From contig JAHBYZ010000026.1 of the NCBI GenBank assembly GCA_019635695.1, positions 1 through 41,759 on the forward strand: 41,759 nt of DNA, written 5' to 3'. The stretch is from Rhizobiaceae bacterium (GTDB lineage: Bacteria; Pseudomonadota; Alphaproteobacteria; Rhizobiales; Rhizobiaceae). Position numbers and translations under genes: made by a program. Below the pieces are notes generated by a model. The model had not been told where the DNA came from and did not search any database. It saw only the letters and a program-made list of their open reading frames with translations. Shown piece by piece: positions 33,610-41,564 of the stretch. The first letter of the stretch is position 1; the number at the start of each line of letters is the position of its first letter.

Positions 33610-34452
33610 ATGCCGATAGCCGAGATCAACGGTGCCCACATCAACTACAAGGTCCAGGGCAAGGGCCCGGCGCTCGTGCAGGTGCCGGGCGCGGCGACCG
33701 GCATCCAAGGCTACATGCGAATGACGCCCTTTCTAGTCGACCACTTCACTGTGCTCGACTTCGACCCGCGCGGCTACGGCGACAGCACCCGTACCGACAC
33801 ACAATACGGCTTCGACATCTGGGCCACGGATATGGCCGCGCTGATCGACCATGTCGGCTTCGACAGCTTCATCTTCCATGGCGCCTCGATGGGCAGCACG
33901 CTTGCGCTCGACTTCACCGCCAAGCACCCCGAGCGCGTCAAGGCGATGGTGCTGAGCGGCTGCACGGCCAGGAACGACGTCACGTCGCGCGCCCAGTTCC
34001 GCGCCTGGAAGGCGCTGGCCAAGGCCTATGGGGTCGGCAGCACCGAGTTGACCGGCCTCATGGCGACCCATTCGCTGACGCGCCGCCTGCTGGACACGCC
34101 CGATCTGCGCGAGACCTTCATAGCGAATCTAGCCAAGCAGCTCACGCAGACCGTATCGCTCGATGCCTATGTCGCCGCCTGTGATTACCTAATTGAGGTC
34201 GACGTCACCGACCGCCTGCCGTCCATCAAGGTGCCGACGCTGATCATGGTCGGTGACGAGGACGTGCTAACGCCGGCCATGCAGGGCGAGACCGGCTGCG
34301 GCGGCAGGCAGATCTTCGACCGGCTTACCGCCTGCGAGACCAAGGAATATCTCGAGCTCAAGGGCTCCGCCCACAGCAACATGCGCGACGTGCCCGACGT
34401 CTGCGCGGCGGCGATTGTTGCCTTTGCTAAGCGGGTTTTGGGCGGCGCCTGA
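33610..34452 (+). CDS. Alpha/beta hydrolase
   Basis: A 280-residue alpha/beta hydrolase with nucleophile elbow HGASMGS (S93), the acid in MVGDEDVLTP and the histidine in LKGSAHSNMRD, plus the strand FDPRGYGDST. The usual oxyanion HG dipeptide after strand 3 is replaced by VQVPGAATG, so the pocket may differ from typical esterases. Candidates are enol-lactonases, C-C hydrolases or amidases. AAGGAG lies upstream of the ATG at 33610. It is the last enzyme before the transporter half of the operon; a promoter with AT-rich site 3 follows it. Confidence 0.9.
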   Translation: MPIAEINGAHINYKVQGKGPALVQVPGAATGIQGYMRMTPFLVDHFTVLDFDPRGYGDSTRTDTQYGFDIWATDMAALIDHVGFDSFIFHGASMGSTLALDFTAKHPERVKAMVLSGCTARNDVTSRAQFRAWKALAKAYGVGSTELTGLMATHSLTRRLLDTPDLRETFIANLAKQLTQTVSLDAYVAACDYLIEVDVTDRLPSIKVPTLIMVGDEDVLTPAMQGETGCGGRQIFDRLTACETKEYLELKGSAHSNMRDVPDVCAAAIVAFAKRVLGGA

Positions 34453-34499
34453 CGCAGGTCCGGACGGGGTCCCGATGGCTCGCTGGCGGGAGTGCGGAA

Positions 34500-34535
34500 T
34501 TGACCCTTCGGATTTGATATTATATAATATACAAG
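34500..34535 (+). promoter_or_regulatory. Promoter with AT-rich motif, site 3 of 3
   Basis: TTGACC (34500-34505) and TATAAT (34523-34528) are 17 nt apart, close to a sigma-70 consensus. The AT-rich motif GATTTGATATTATATAATAT (34511-34530) contains ATATTATATAATAT, a perfect 14-bp palindrome that covers the -10. A repressor bound here would block the binding-protein/ABC-transporter genes starting at 34578. It shares GATTT-ATATTATATA with site 2 and GATATTATA with site 1. Confidence 0.65.
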
Positions 34536-34577
34536 TGCTTTACGATGACTGGTCCAACGACTGGGAAGGAGTCAGAC

Positions 34578-36221
34578 ATGGACATCCAGAGGGAAGTTGA
34601 AGGCGCGTTGGAAGCATACCAGGACAAGCGCATAGGCCGGCGCGAGTTCCTCAAGCTGATGGGTGCGGCGGGCGTCACCGCGACGGCCGCCGGCCAGTTG
34701 CTCGCCTCCTCGCACGAGGCGAAGGCGCAGGGCGCGGTCAAGGGCGGCACTCTGGTCGAGGGCTACGACCGCAGCTTCAACCCGCTCGATCCGATCAAGT
34801 CGCCTTGGGCCGATCCGGGCCTGAACGCGATCTACGAGCCGCTGGTGGTGCGCGATCTCTCCGGCAACATCGTGCCGTTCCTCGCGCTTTCCTACGCGGC
34901 GTCGGACGCCGACTGGCGCTTCAAGATCCCGCAGAACCGAACCTACCAGTCGGGCGCGCCGGTGACCGCGGACGCCATCGCCCGCACGGTCAAGCTGCTG
35001 ACGACGCCGAAGGAGGCGCAGAATTCGAGCTTCTATTCGGCCGTTTCCGACGTGAAGGTCGACGGTGAGGACGTGGTCATCGCTCTCAGCCGTCCCAAGC
35101 AGGGTCTGGGCGAGGTGCTGGCCACCGAATACGCTTACATGGCCAACATCGACCGCCGCGCGGAGGTGGGACCGGGCAATTTCGGCGCGCAGGAGGCCGA
35201 CGGCACCGGGCCGTTCGTGCTGAAGCAGTACACGACCGGCTCCAAGGTGCGGGTCGAGCGCTGGGACGCCTATCCGGGCCAGGGTGCGCCCTTCTTCGAG
35301 AACAAGGGGGCGGCGCATCTCGACGCGGTCGAATGGGTGCCGATCCTGGAGCCGGCGCAGCGCGCCGCCGAAATCGAGACCGGCTCGGTCAACGCGCTGA
35401 AGAACCCGGCCGCGCCGGACGTCGCGCGGCTGAAGTCGAACGCCGAACTGGTCGTGCTCGAATTCCCCGAGACCTCGAACTTCTTCCTGCTCCCGAGCGT
35501 GAAGCGCAAGGACATCGGCTTCGACGATGCCCGCGTGCGCAGCGCGCTGTCGCAGGCGATCGACCGCGAGGGCATCGTCGCGGCGATCCTGAGCGGCGGC
35601 GCGGAGCCGACGCCGGGACCCTCGTCGAGCGGCTGGAAGTACTACGAGCCGAAGGTTGAGGAATACAACGCTTTCGACCCCGACGCCGCCGGTGCGCTGC
35701 TGGACGAGGCGGGGTGGAAGCTCGACTCTTCGGGGGTGCGCGAGAAGGACGGCGTCAAGCTAGAGTTCACCGCCATCCACATCGCCAGCCCGATCGAGAA
35801 CCAAGTCATGGCGGCGATCGCCGCGATGTTCGCCGACATCGGCGTGATCATGCATGTGGAGAGCCTCGAACAGGCGGCCTTCCGCGAGAAGCGGCCCACC
35901 GCCGACATGTTCGGCTTCAAGTGGCTGTGGAGCGTGCCGGCCGACGTTATCCCGCTGTTCGTGCGTCTCTACCAGGACAACGAGCACCCCGACGTCAAGG
36001 CGGTGCTCGACGCCTTCGCCGGCTGGGAGAACGCCCGCACCGAGGAGGATCTGGCCAAGGCCGCCAGCGAGGGGCAGCTGCTCGTCGCCAGACTCGCCAC
36101 CACCATCCCGGTCTACACGCCGCAGACCGTTTGGGTGCACCACAAGAGCGTGCATGGCTGGCGGCCGAACGCCTTCAACCTGTATCCGTTCTACAACGAC
36201 GTGTGGATCGAGAAGGCGTGA
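34578..36221 (+). CDS. ABC transporter substrate-binding protein, family 5, Tat-exported
   Basis: A 547-residue periplasmic binding protein for a peptide-like ligand. The N-terminus has a twin-arginine signal (R21-R22 in IGRREFLKLMGAAG), a hydrophobic stretch and a likely cleavage site in EAKAQ near residue 50. SBP_bac_5 features follow: GGTLVEGYDRSFNPLDPI, YEPLVVRDLSGNIVPFLALS, ADGTGPFVLKQYTTGS, VRSALSQAIDREGIV. AAGGAG precedes the ATG at 34578. Export by Tat suggests folding before transport. It overlaps the permease gene by 4 nt (GTGA) and is the paralogue of the signal-less protein at 26379. Confidence 0.93.
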   Translation: MDIQREVEGALEAYQDKRIGRREFLKLMGAAGVTATAAGQLLASSHEAKAQGAVKGGTLVEGYDRSFNPLDPIKSPWADPGLNAIYEPLVVRDLSGNIVPFLALSYAASDADWRFKIPQNRTYQSGAPVTADAIARTVKLLTTPKEAQNSSFYSAVSDVKVDGEDVVIALSRPKQGLGEVLATEYAYMANIDRRAEVGPGNFGAQEADGTGPFVLKQYTTGSKVRVERWDAYPGQGAPFFENKGAAHLDAVEWVPILEPAQRAAEIETGSVNALKNPAAPDVARLKSNAELVVLEFPETSNFFLLPSVKRKDIGFDDARVRSALSQAIDREGIVAAILSGGAEPTPGPSSSGWKYYEPKVEEYNAFDPDAAGALLDEAGWKLDSSGVREKDGVKLEFTAIHIASPIENQVMAAIAAMFADIGVIMHVESLEQAAFREKRPTADMFGFKWLWSVPADVIPLFVRLYQDNEHPDVKAVLDAFAGWENARTEEDLAKAASEGQLLVARLATTIPVYTPQTVWVHHKSVHGWRPNAFNLYPFYNDVWIEKA

Positions 36222-37210
36222 CCTCGCCAAAGGAGCTTGCTCCAAACGAAACCTCCGGACGCGGCGACCCGCGTCCGGCACTGCTTGCAGCCGCCGCCGT
36301 CGTGCGGCGGCTCGCCTACTCGCTGCTCGTCCTGTTCATCGTGGCGGTCATCGCCTTCGTCGGGTTGAGGCTGGCACCCGGCGACGTGACCACCCAGCTC
36401 CTCGACCCGGCGCGGGCGACGCCGGAGGAGCTCGACGCACTGCGCCGCGAACTCGGGCTCGACCAGCCCGTCCTCGTCCAGTTCTGGGACTACGTGAGCG
36501 GACTTCTGCAGGGCGACCTCGGCAGCTCGCTGGTGACGCGCGAGCCGGTGAGCCAGATCGTGCTGGAGGCGGGCGGCTACACGCTGGCACTCGCGCTGGC
36601 GGCCTTCGCGCTCATCTATGCGCTTGCCATCCCATTCGGCATCCTCGCCGCCACGCTGCGCGGCAGCCTCGCCGACCGCGCCATCAACTTCGTCGCCGCT
36701 GTGCTGATGGCGACGCCCAATTTCGTTCTCGCAATCCTGCTGGTTAACGTTCTGGCGCTGCAGGCCGGCTGGCTGCCGGTCGCAGGCTCCGGGACGCCGC
36801 TCCACCTCGTGCTGCCGGCGATGGTCCTGGCCGCCGAGCCGCTCGGCTTCGCCACGCGGCTGGTGCGCACCTCCTATCTGGAGCAGGCCGGCGCCACCTA
36901 CGCGGATTCGATGCGCCTGCGGGGCCTGCGCGAATCCGCCATCCGCTGGCGCCACATCCTGCGCAACGCGCTGCTGCCGGTGATCTCGCTCGCTTCCGTG
37001 CAGGTGCGCACGCTGGTCGGCTATACGCTGATCGTCGAGACGATCTTCCGCTGGCCGGGACTCGGCAAGCGCCTCGTCGACAGCGTGCTCACCCGCGACT
37101 ACTACCTCGCGCAGGGCCTGACGATCCTGCTGGCGGTGGTTGTCGTCATCGCCACGCTGGTCTCCGCCCTGCTCTACCGCAGCGCCGACCCGCGCGTGAG
37201 GGACGCATGA
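36218..37210 (+). CDS. Dipeptide/oligopeptide-type ABC transporter permease (DppB-like)
   Basis: A 330-residue inner-membrane permease with six predicted helices: VRRLAYSLLVLFIVAVIAFV, GLRLAPGDVTTQLLD after helix 1, GYTLALALAAFALIYALAIP and the EAA loop SMRLRGLRESAIRWRHILRN, then the ending WPGLGKRLVDSVLTRDYYLA typical of DppB. The GTG start at 36218 overlaps the binding-protein stop; the frame is open further upstream but that part is a shadow of the binding-protein gene. The stop overlaps the next start by 4 nt (ATGA). It forms the heterodimeric channel with the permease half of the following fusion. Confidence 0.92.
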   Translation: MTSPKELAPNETSGRGDPRPALLAAAAVVRRLAYSLLVLFIVAVIAFVGLRLAPGDVTTQLLDPARATPEELDALRRELGLDQPVLVQFWDYVSGLLQGDLGSSLVTREPVSQIVLEAGGYTLALALAAFALIYALAIPFGILAATLRGSLADRAINFVAAVLMATPNFVLAILLVNVLALQAGWLPVAGSGTPLHLVLPAMVLAAEPLGFATRLVRTSYLEQAGATYADSMRLRGLRESAIRWRHILRNALLPVISLASVQVRTLVGYTLIVETIFRWPGLGKRLVDSVLTRDYYLAQGLTILLAVVVVIATLVSALLYRSADPRVRDA

Positions 37211-39138
37211 GCGCGGCGGTCGACATCGGCCGGCCCGTCCGGGCAGGTGCCCAAAGCGGCGTCGCGCGCATCCTGCGTGGCACGCCGCGATGGATGCTGG
37301 TCACGGTCGCCCTGTTCGTGCTCGCCGGCATCGCCGGCCTGTTCTTGATGTGGTCGCCCGACTACAGCAAGCTCGTCTTCCGGCAGTCGCTGAGGAACGC
37401 CTATGCCGCGCCGCTGACTAAGGGCACGCTGCTTGGCGCCGACCAGCTCGGCCGCGCGGTGGAATATAGGCTGCTGGCGGGCCTCGGCATCTCGCTGCTT
37501 TGCGCGGCCGCGGTGACGCTGATCGCCACCACGCTTGGCCTTTTCATGGGTCTTCTCGGCAGCTTCTTCGGCCGCACCGCCGACCGCGTTGTCACCACGG
37601 TCATCGACGTGACCTGGGCCTATCCGACGATTCTGCTCGCCGTCGTCATCGCCGGCATCCAGGGACCGGGCGTGTCGACGGTGATCTGGGCGCTAGGGCT
37701 GACACTGTGGTCGGCACTGGCTCGCATCGTGCGCGCCCAGGTGCTGGTGCTGCGCGAGCAGGACTATGTTCTGGCGGCCCGCGCGCTCGGCTACGGCCGC
37801 GTTTACATCTCGCTGCGCCATCTCGTGCCCAACCTTGTCCCCGTCTGTATCCTGATGGCGACGCTGTTCGTGGCGCTCACCATCATCGCGGAAGCCGGCC
37901 TGTCCTTCATCGGGCTCGGCGCGCAGTCGCCGACGCCGAGCCTCGGCAAGACGCTGGCCGAGGGCTTCAGCTTCGCTTCCTCCTCACCCTGGCCGCTGGT
38001 ATTCGGCTCGCTGACCATCATCGGGCTGGTGACGACGCTGAACGCGCTCGGCGACCATCTGCGCGACACGCTCGACCCCAAGGGCACGATCCCGCTGCCC
38101 CGGCTCGGCATCATACGTCCGCCCGCTCCGGCGCTTGCGGCACCCGACGAGGCGCGCACAGTGGCGCTCGCCGCCCGCGACGTGTCGGTGGCGATCTCCC
38201 GCCCGTCGGGCGACGTGCCCGTGCTGACCTCGCTGTCGCTCGCGCTAAGCCAGAACCGCACGCTCGGCATCGTCGGCGAAAGCGGCTCGGGCAAGTCGGT
38301 GGCGGCACGCGCGCTGCTCGGCCTGCTGCCGGCCGGCCTCGTGCAGTCGGGCGGCTCGGTGCTGTGGCAGGGCCGCGACATCGCCGCGCTCGACGCCGAG
38401 GCGTTGCGCCGCGAGCGCGGCCGTTTCATCGCGCTGGTTTTCCAGGACGCGCGCGCCAGCGTGGACCCGCTCTACACGGTCGGTGCGCAGATCGCCGAGA
38501 CGCTGCAGGCGCATTTTCCGCAGGATAGTGCCGCCGCCCGCCAGGCGACGCTCGGCATGCTGGCCCGCGTCGGGCTCGCCGATCCCGCTTATTTCGACCG
38601 TTATCCCCATCAGCTCTCCGGCGGCCAGATGCAGCGGGCCGCGCTCGCCGCGGCGCTGGTCCTGCGCCCCAGGGTGCTGATCGCCGACGAGCCGACGACG
38701 GGGCTAGACGCGACGACGCAAAAGAAGATCGTGTCGCTGGTGCGCGAGCTGCGCCGCGAGCTCGGAATGACCGTGATCTGGATCTCGCACGACCTCGACC
38801 TGGTCAGCGAGATCGCCGACGACATCGCGGTCATGTATGCGGGGCAGGTCGCGGAAACCGGGGCGGTGGCTGACGTGCTGCGCGCGCCGTCGCACCCTTA
38901 CACCAGGGGCCTGATCGAGAGCCGGCCGGGGCGCGGCGCCGCCCCCAAGACCCGCCTCCCAGCGATCGCCGGCAACGTGCCGGAGCCTGCCGACTGGCCG
39001 GCAACCTGCCGCTTCCTGCCGCGCTGCGGGCAGGCCCTGGCCGCCTGCTCGATGGTCCAGCCCGCGCTGGACGGCGCGCATGGCCGGCAGGTCCGCTGCC
39101 ACAATCCGGTGGCGCGCCAAGCGGAGACGGTCGCGTGA
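37207..39138 (+). CDS. Permease-ATPase fusion (DppC-DppD type)
   Basis: A 643-residue fusion of a DppC-type permease and a DppD-type ATPase. Residues 1-290 are the permease, with an N-terminal helix (30-48), four or five more helices, the EAA loop ARALGYGRVYISLRHLVPNL (191-210) and the DppC ending TLNALGDHLRDTLDPKG. A linker (300-320) leads to the ATPase: Walker A GESGSGKS (357-364), Q-loop VFQDARASVDP, signature LSGGQMQRAALA (470-481), Walker B VLIADEPTTGLD and the C-terminal CRFLPRCGQALAACS oligopeptide-ATPase tail. No stop or frameshift is seen at the join. Flanking genes overlap by 4 nt on each side. Confidence 0.93.
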   Translation: MSAAVDIGRPVRAGAQSGVARILRGTPRWMLVTVALFVLAGIAGLFLMWSPDYSKLVFRQSLRNAYAAPLTKGTLLGADQLGRAVEYRLLAGLGISLLCAAAVTLIATTLGLFMGLLGSFFGRTADRVVTTVIDVTWAYPTILLAVVIAGIQGPGVSTVIWALGLTLWSALARIVRAQVLVLREQDYVLAARALGYGRVYISLRHLVPNLVPVCILMATLFVALTIIAEAGLSFIGLGAQSPTPSLGKTLAEGFSFASSSPWPLVFGSLTIIGLVTTLNALGDHLRDTLDPKGTIPLPRLGIIRPPAPALAAPDEARTVALAARDVSVAISRPSGDVPVLTSLSLALSQNRTLGIVGESGSGKSVAARALLGLLPAGLVQSGGSVLWQGRDIAALDAEALRRERGRFIALVFQDARASVDPLYTVGAQIAETLQAHFPQDSAAARQATLGMLARVGLADPAYFDRYPHQLSGGQMQRAALAAALVLRPRVLIADEPTTGLDATTQKKIVSLVRELRRELGMTVIWISHDLDLVSEIADDIAVMYAGQVAETGAVADVLRAPSHPYTRGLIESRPGRGAAPKTRLPAIAGNVPEPADWPATCRFLPRCGQALAACSMVQPALDGAHGRQVRCHNPVARQAETVA

Positions 39139-39923
39139 CCCGGCACGGATCGCCGCTGCTCAGCGCCAGCGGGCTGCGCAAGCGCTATCCCGGCGCGGGC
39201 GGGCGCGCGGGTCATCTCGCGCTGGACGATGTCGGCCTCGAGCTCAACGCCGGCGAGACGCTCGGCATCGTCGGCGAGAGCGGCAGCGGCAAGAGCACGC
39301 TCGCGCGGGTGTTGATGCGCCTCACGCCCGCTGATGGCGGGGTCGCGACCTATGACGGCATCGACATGCTGCGCCCCTCGGCCACCGAGGCACTCAGGCT
39401 GACGCGCGCAGTGCAGATCGTGTTCCAGGATCCCAACTCGTCGATGAACCCGCGCCGCACCGTGCGGCAGGCGCTGGCGGAAGCGACCCGCGTCGCAGCG
39501 ACTCCGGCCGCCGGCACCGAGGACCGCCTAGTGGACCTGCTCGACAGCGTCGGCCTGTCGCGCGAGAAACTCGACGCCTATCCGCATCAACTCTCCGGCG
39601 GCCAGCGGCAGCGCGTCGCAATCGCCCGCGCGTTGGCGGTTTCGCCGAACGTGGTGATTGCCGACGAATGTGTCAGCGCACTCGACGTCTCCGTTCAGAG
39701 CTCGGTTCTGAACCTGCTGCTCGACCTCCAGCGAGAGCTCGGGCTGGCCTATATCTTCATCAGCCACGACCTGTCCGTCGTCCGCCACATGAGTGACCGC
39801 GTGATGGTCATGAAGTCCGGCCGCGTGGTCGAGCAGGGTACGTCTGCCGACGTTCTGCTGCGGCCGCGTCACACGTACACGCGCGAGTTGCTCGCCTCGG
39901 TGCCGGGCTTGGGCGATGGCTGA
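39135..39923 (+). CDS. Dipeptide-type ABC transporter ATP-binding protein (DppF-like)
   Basis: A 262-residue ATPase, second energising subunit of the transporter. Walker A GESGSGKS (47-54), Q-loop IVFQDPNSSMNPRRT, signature LSGGQRQRVAIA (153-164), Walker B VVIADECVSALD and H-loop FISHDLSVVRH are all present. Walker B ends DEC instead of the usual DEP, a mild variation. The C-terminal oligopeptide-transporter tail with cysteines, present in the fused partner, is absent here. GTG start overlaps the previous stop (GTGA at 39135-39138); the following gene overlaps by 8 nt. Confidence 0.93.
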   Translation: MTRHGSPLLSASGLRKRYPGAGGRAGHLALDDVGLELNAGETLGIVGESGSGKSTLARVLMRLTPADGGVATYDGIDMLRPSATEALRLTRAVQIVFQDPNSSMNPRRTVRQALAEATRVAATPAAGTEDRLVDLLDSVGLSREKLDAYPHQLSGGQRQRVAIARALAVSPNVVIADECVSALDVSVQSSVLNLLLDLQRELGLAYIFISHDLSVVRHMSDRVMVMKSGRVVEQGTSADVLLRPRHTYTRELLASVPGLGDG

Positions 39924-40581
39924 ACTGCTGTCGCCGCCGAGCCTGCAGGCCGCCACAATCGATTTGCCCGACGGCCGCTCGCTCGCGGGATTGGTGGCGA
40001 GGCCGAGCGAATTTCTGGCGACGCTGGTTGTCTTGCACGAGACGTCGCAAGACCTCGATCAGGGAGCCGGCTTGCTCGGCGCGATGTCTGACAATGAGTT
40101 GCGGATGCTGGCCATCGACCGGCCAGGCCACGGTCTCTCAGGCGACGCCCGCGACGACGCCGATGCGGAGGCGATGCTGCGCGCGGCGCTCGACACCATT
40201 TCGGACACGCGGCAACGGCCGCTCGTCATTGTCGCCATCGGAAATGCTTCGCCGCTAGCCTGGGGCCTGACATCACATCCGGCGGTCATCGGACTAGCAC
40301 TGATCTCCCCATACATCGGCGGGCCGCTGCCCCGCCTCTCGCCGGATCTGTCGTTGATCGCCTTCGTGCCGCAGAACGACCTCCGCAGTGTCGAGGATTG
40401 GGGCAAACTTCGGCGCATGGCGGGCTGTCGATGGTTGGGGGTGACAATGGCTGTCGACCCCATTGCAATGCTCGATCCCAACGGCTTCGCCCTATCCCAA
40501 ATCGCCGCTCACCTCGCCGGCTTCACTCGCGAAATAACGATGCACCACGCTGTTGCTATGCCTATCGCGGAGGCCGAGTAG
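39916..40581 (+). CDS. Alpha/beta hydrolase-fold protein with degenerate active site
   Basis: A 221-residue protein with the alpha/beta hydrolase outline: strand LATLVVLHETSQDLDQ, MLAIDRPGHGLSGD (the strand-4 DxPGxGxS motif) and a beta-alpha elbow region LVIVAIGNASPLAWGL. The G-x-S-x-G elbow is not intact (GNASP), and the protein is short, so it may be non-catalytic or use S112 in an altered elbow. It overlaps the DppF-type gene by 8 nt and is the last gene of the operon. A role as an accessory or esterase for the imported compound is a guess. Confidence 0.75.
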   Translation: MAELLSPPSLQAATIDLPDGRSLAGLVARPSEFLATLVVLHETSQDLDQGAGLLGAMSDNELRMLAIDRPGHGLSGDARDDADAEAMLRAALDTISDTRQRPLVIVAIGNASPLAWGLTSHPAVIGLALISPYIGGPLPRLSPDLSLIAFVPQNDLRSVEDWGKLRRMAGCRWLGVTMAVDPIAMLDPNGFALSQIAAHLAGFTREITMHHAVAMPIAEAE

Positions 40582-40748
40582 ACCGGGTAGACCGGCGCAT
40601 GAACGTATGTTGCCGAACCCACGCCACAGTGGACAGTCCGCTGACAGCCCAAGCGGGAGGTGTTATGTAGCGTTTCCTTCCCGGCCAACCTATGTTTGAT
40701 CACAGGCTTTGATGGGGCATCCTTTTCGTCCGAATTGAAGGATGCGCT

Positions 40749-40840
40749 ATGGACCAGATTCTTCATGAGAGCGCCACGACCGCGCACTCCGTCCGAGCTG
40801 CGATACGGCGATCGACGCCTCCGCTCAAAGAAGCGACGCA
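40749..40840 (+). pseudogene. IS481-family transposase, N-terminal fragment
   Basis: The first 25 or so codons, MDQILHESATTAHSVRAAIR and RSTPPLK, resemble the start of IS481-type transposases, which usually continue with a Y/H-G-I/V-NPKTVAKW helix. Here the sequence diverges after LKEA and the frame soon merges into other debris. The match is short and by memory. Confidence 0.45.
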
Positions 40841-40900
40841 TGGCCACCATGCCGGCATCCTCGCACGAGGTGGGGTCACTTCAATTCAGTCGGCCCAAGC

Positions 40901-41152
40901 GTTCTGGCGGGCGGTCCGGACCTGCCCGCCTCGGTCATGCCCCACATCCTGCGCTCGGTGACTCTGATCGGCATCGACTCGGTGATGGCGCCGCAGGCCA
41001 AACGCGAGCGGGCGTGGCGCCTGCTTTCCGACCATCTCGACCGCAATCGTCTCGACGCAATGACCGAAGTCAACTCACTCACTGATCTGCCGAGACTGGC
41101 ACTGGAGATAATTGGAAGAATTTCAGGGCGGCGCGTAATTAGGGTGACTTGA
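40901..41152 (+). pseudogene. acuI: AcuI/YhdH-type quinone oxidoreductase, C-terminal fragment
   Basis: The frame reads VLAGGPDLPASVMPHILRSV, then TLIGIDSVMAPQAKRERAWR, LLSDHLDRNRLDAMTEVNSL and ends SGRRVIRVT. This is the C-terminal quarter of acrylyl-CoA reductase/YhdH-type medium-chain dehydrogenases (LLGIDSV and GRxVxxV hallmarks). The catalytic and most of the cofactor-binding domains are missing on the left, where the IS481-like debris lies. An internal ATG at 40937 exists, but a functional product is unlikely. Confidence 0.7.
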
Positions 41153-41351
41153 GGACGCTACCGATTATTGGTATATTATTGAGCAGCCGAATGCGGCGCG
41201 CGATGGCGGCATTCGCAACGCCCAGCTTCGTCTCTTCATCACCGCCGGTGTTTGGAACGCGGCATCGTTGCAGAAGGTCCTTATCCCCGAGGCCGACAGT
41301 CTGGTCGGCGCCACCGAGGCGGATCGACGCATAAAGCTCCTGGAGGGGTGA
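41148..41351 (+). pseudogene. Start-less reading frame, unknown remnant
   Basis: The frame between a TGA at 41145 and the TGA at 41349-41351 reads DATDYWYIIEQPNAARDGGI, RNAQLRLFITAGVWNAASLQ and KVLIPEADSLVGATEADRRI. It looks like genuine protein sequence (balanced composition, hydrophobic/charged alternation) but has no ATG, GTG or TTG near its beginning. It is probably the 3' end of a longer gene cut at about 41148, next to the AcuI fragment. I do not recognise the family. Confidence 0.35.
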
Positions 41352-41564
41352 GCGACCCTGGACGGCTTAGGCTAACTTGGAGGACGGCAGCTTACTGCCA
41401 ATTGCCTCCCAAACCCGACAGTCCGGATTCGGCCCCGATTCCGCCCAAATGATCCCCGCGGTTGCGTAGCGTGGTAGGACTTATTGGGATGTTTCTTGCC
41501 AGTCCGATTTTCAGCGAGATCACACACAGATCGGCAGTGAAATCATCTTCACCGAAAGCGTAAG

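Larger units (their letters stand above)
40582..41564. other. Region of gene debris after the ABC operon
   Basis: About 980 nt without an intact gene. It holds, in order: a stretch starting TGTTATGTAGCG at 40661 that may be an IS481-type left end, a transposase start (40749), the C-terminus of an AcuI/YhdH-type oxidoreductase (to 41152), a 67-codon start-less frame (41148-41351), and 213 nt with nothing recognisable before the next gene at 41565. Confidence 0.5.

Noticed and set aside
35714..36217. Upstream extension of the permease frame inside the binding-protein gene
   Set aside because: This part of the frame is out of phase with the real binding-protein gene and is arginine/histidine-rich; the GTG at 36218 with a 4-nt overlap explains the start.
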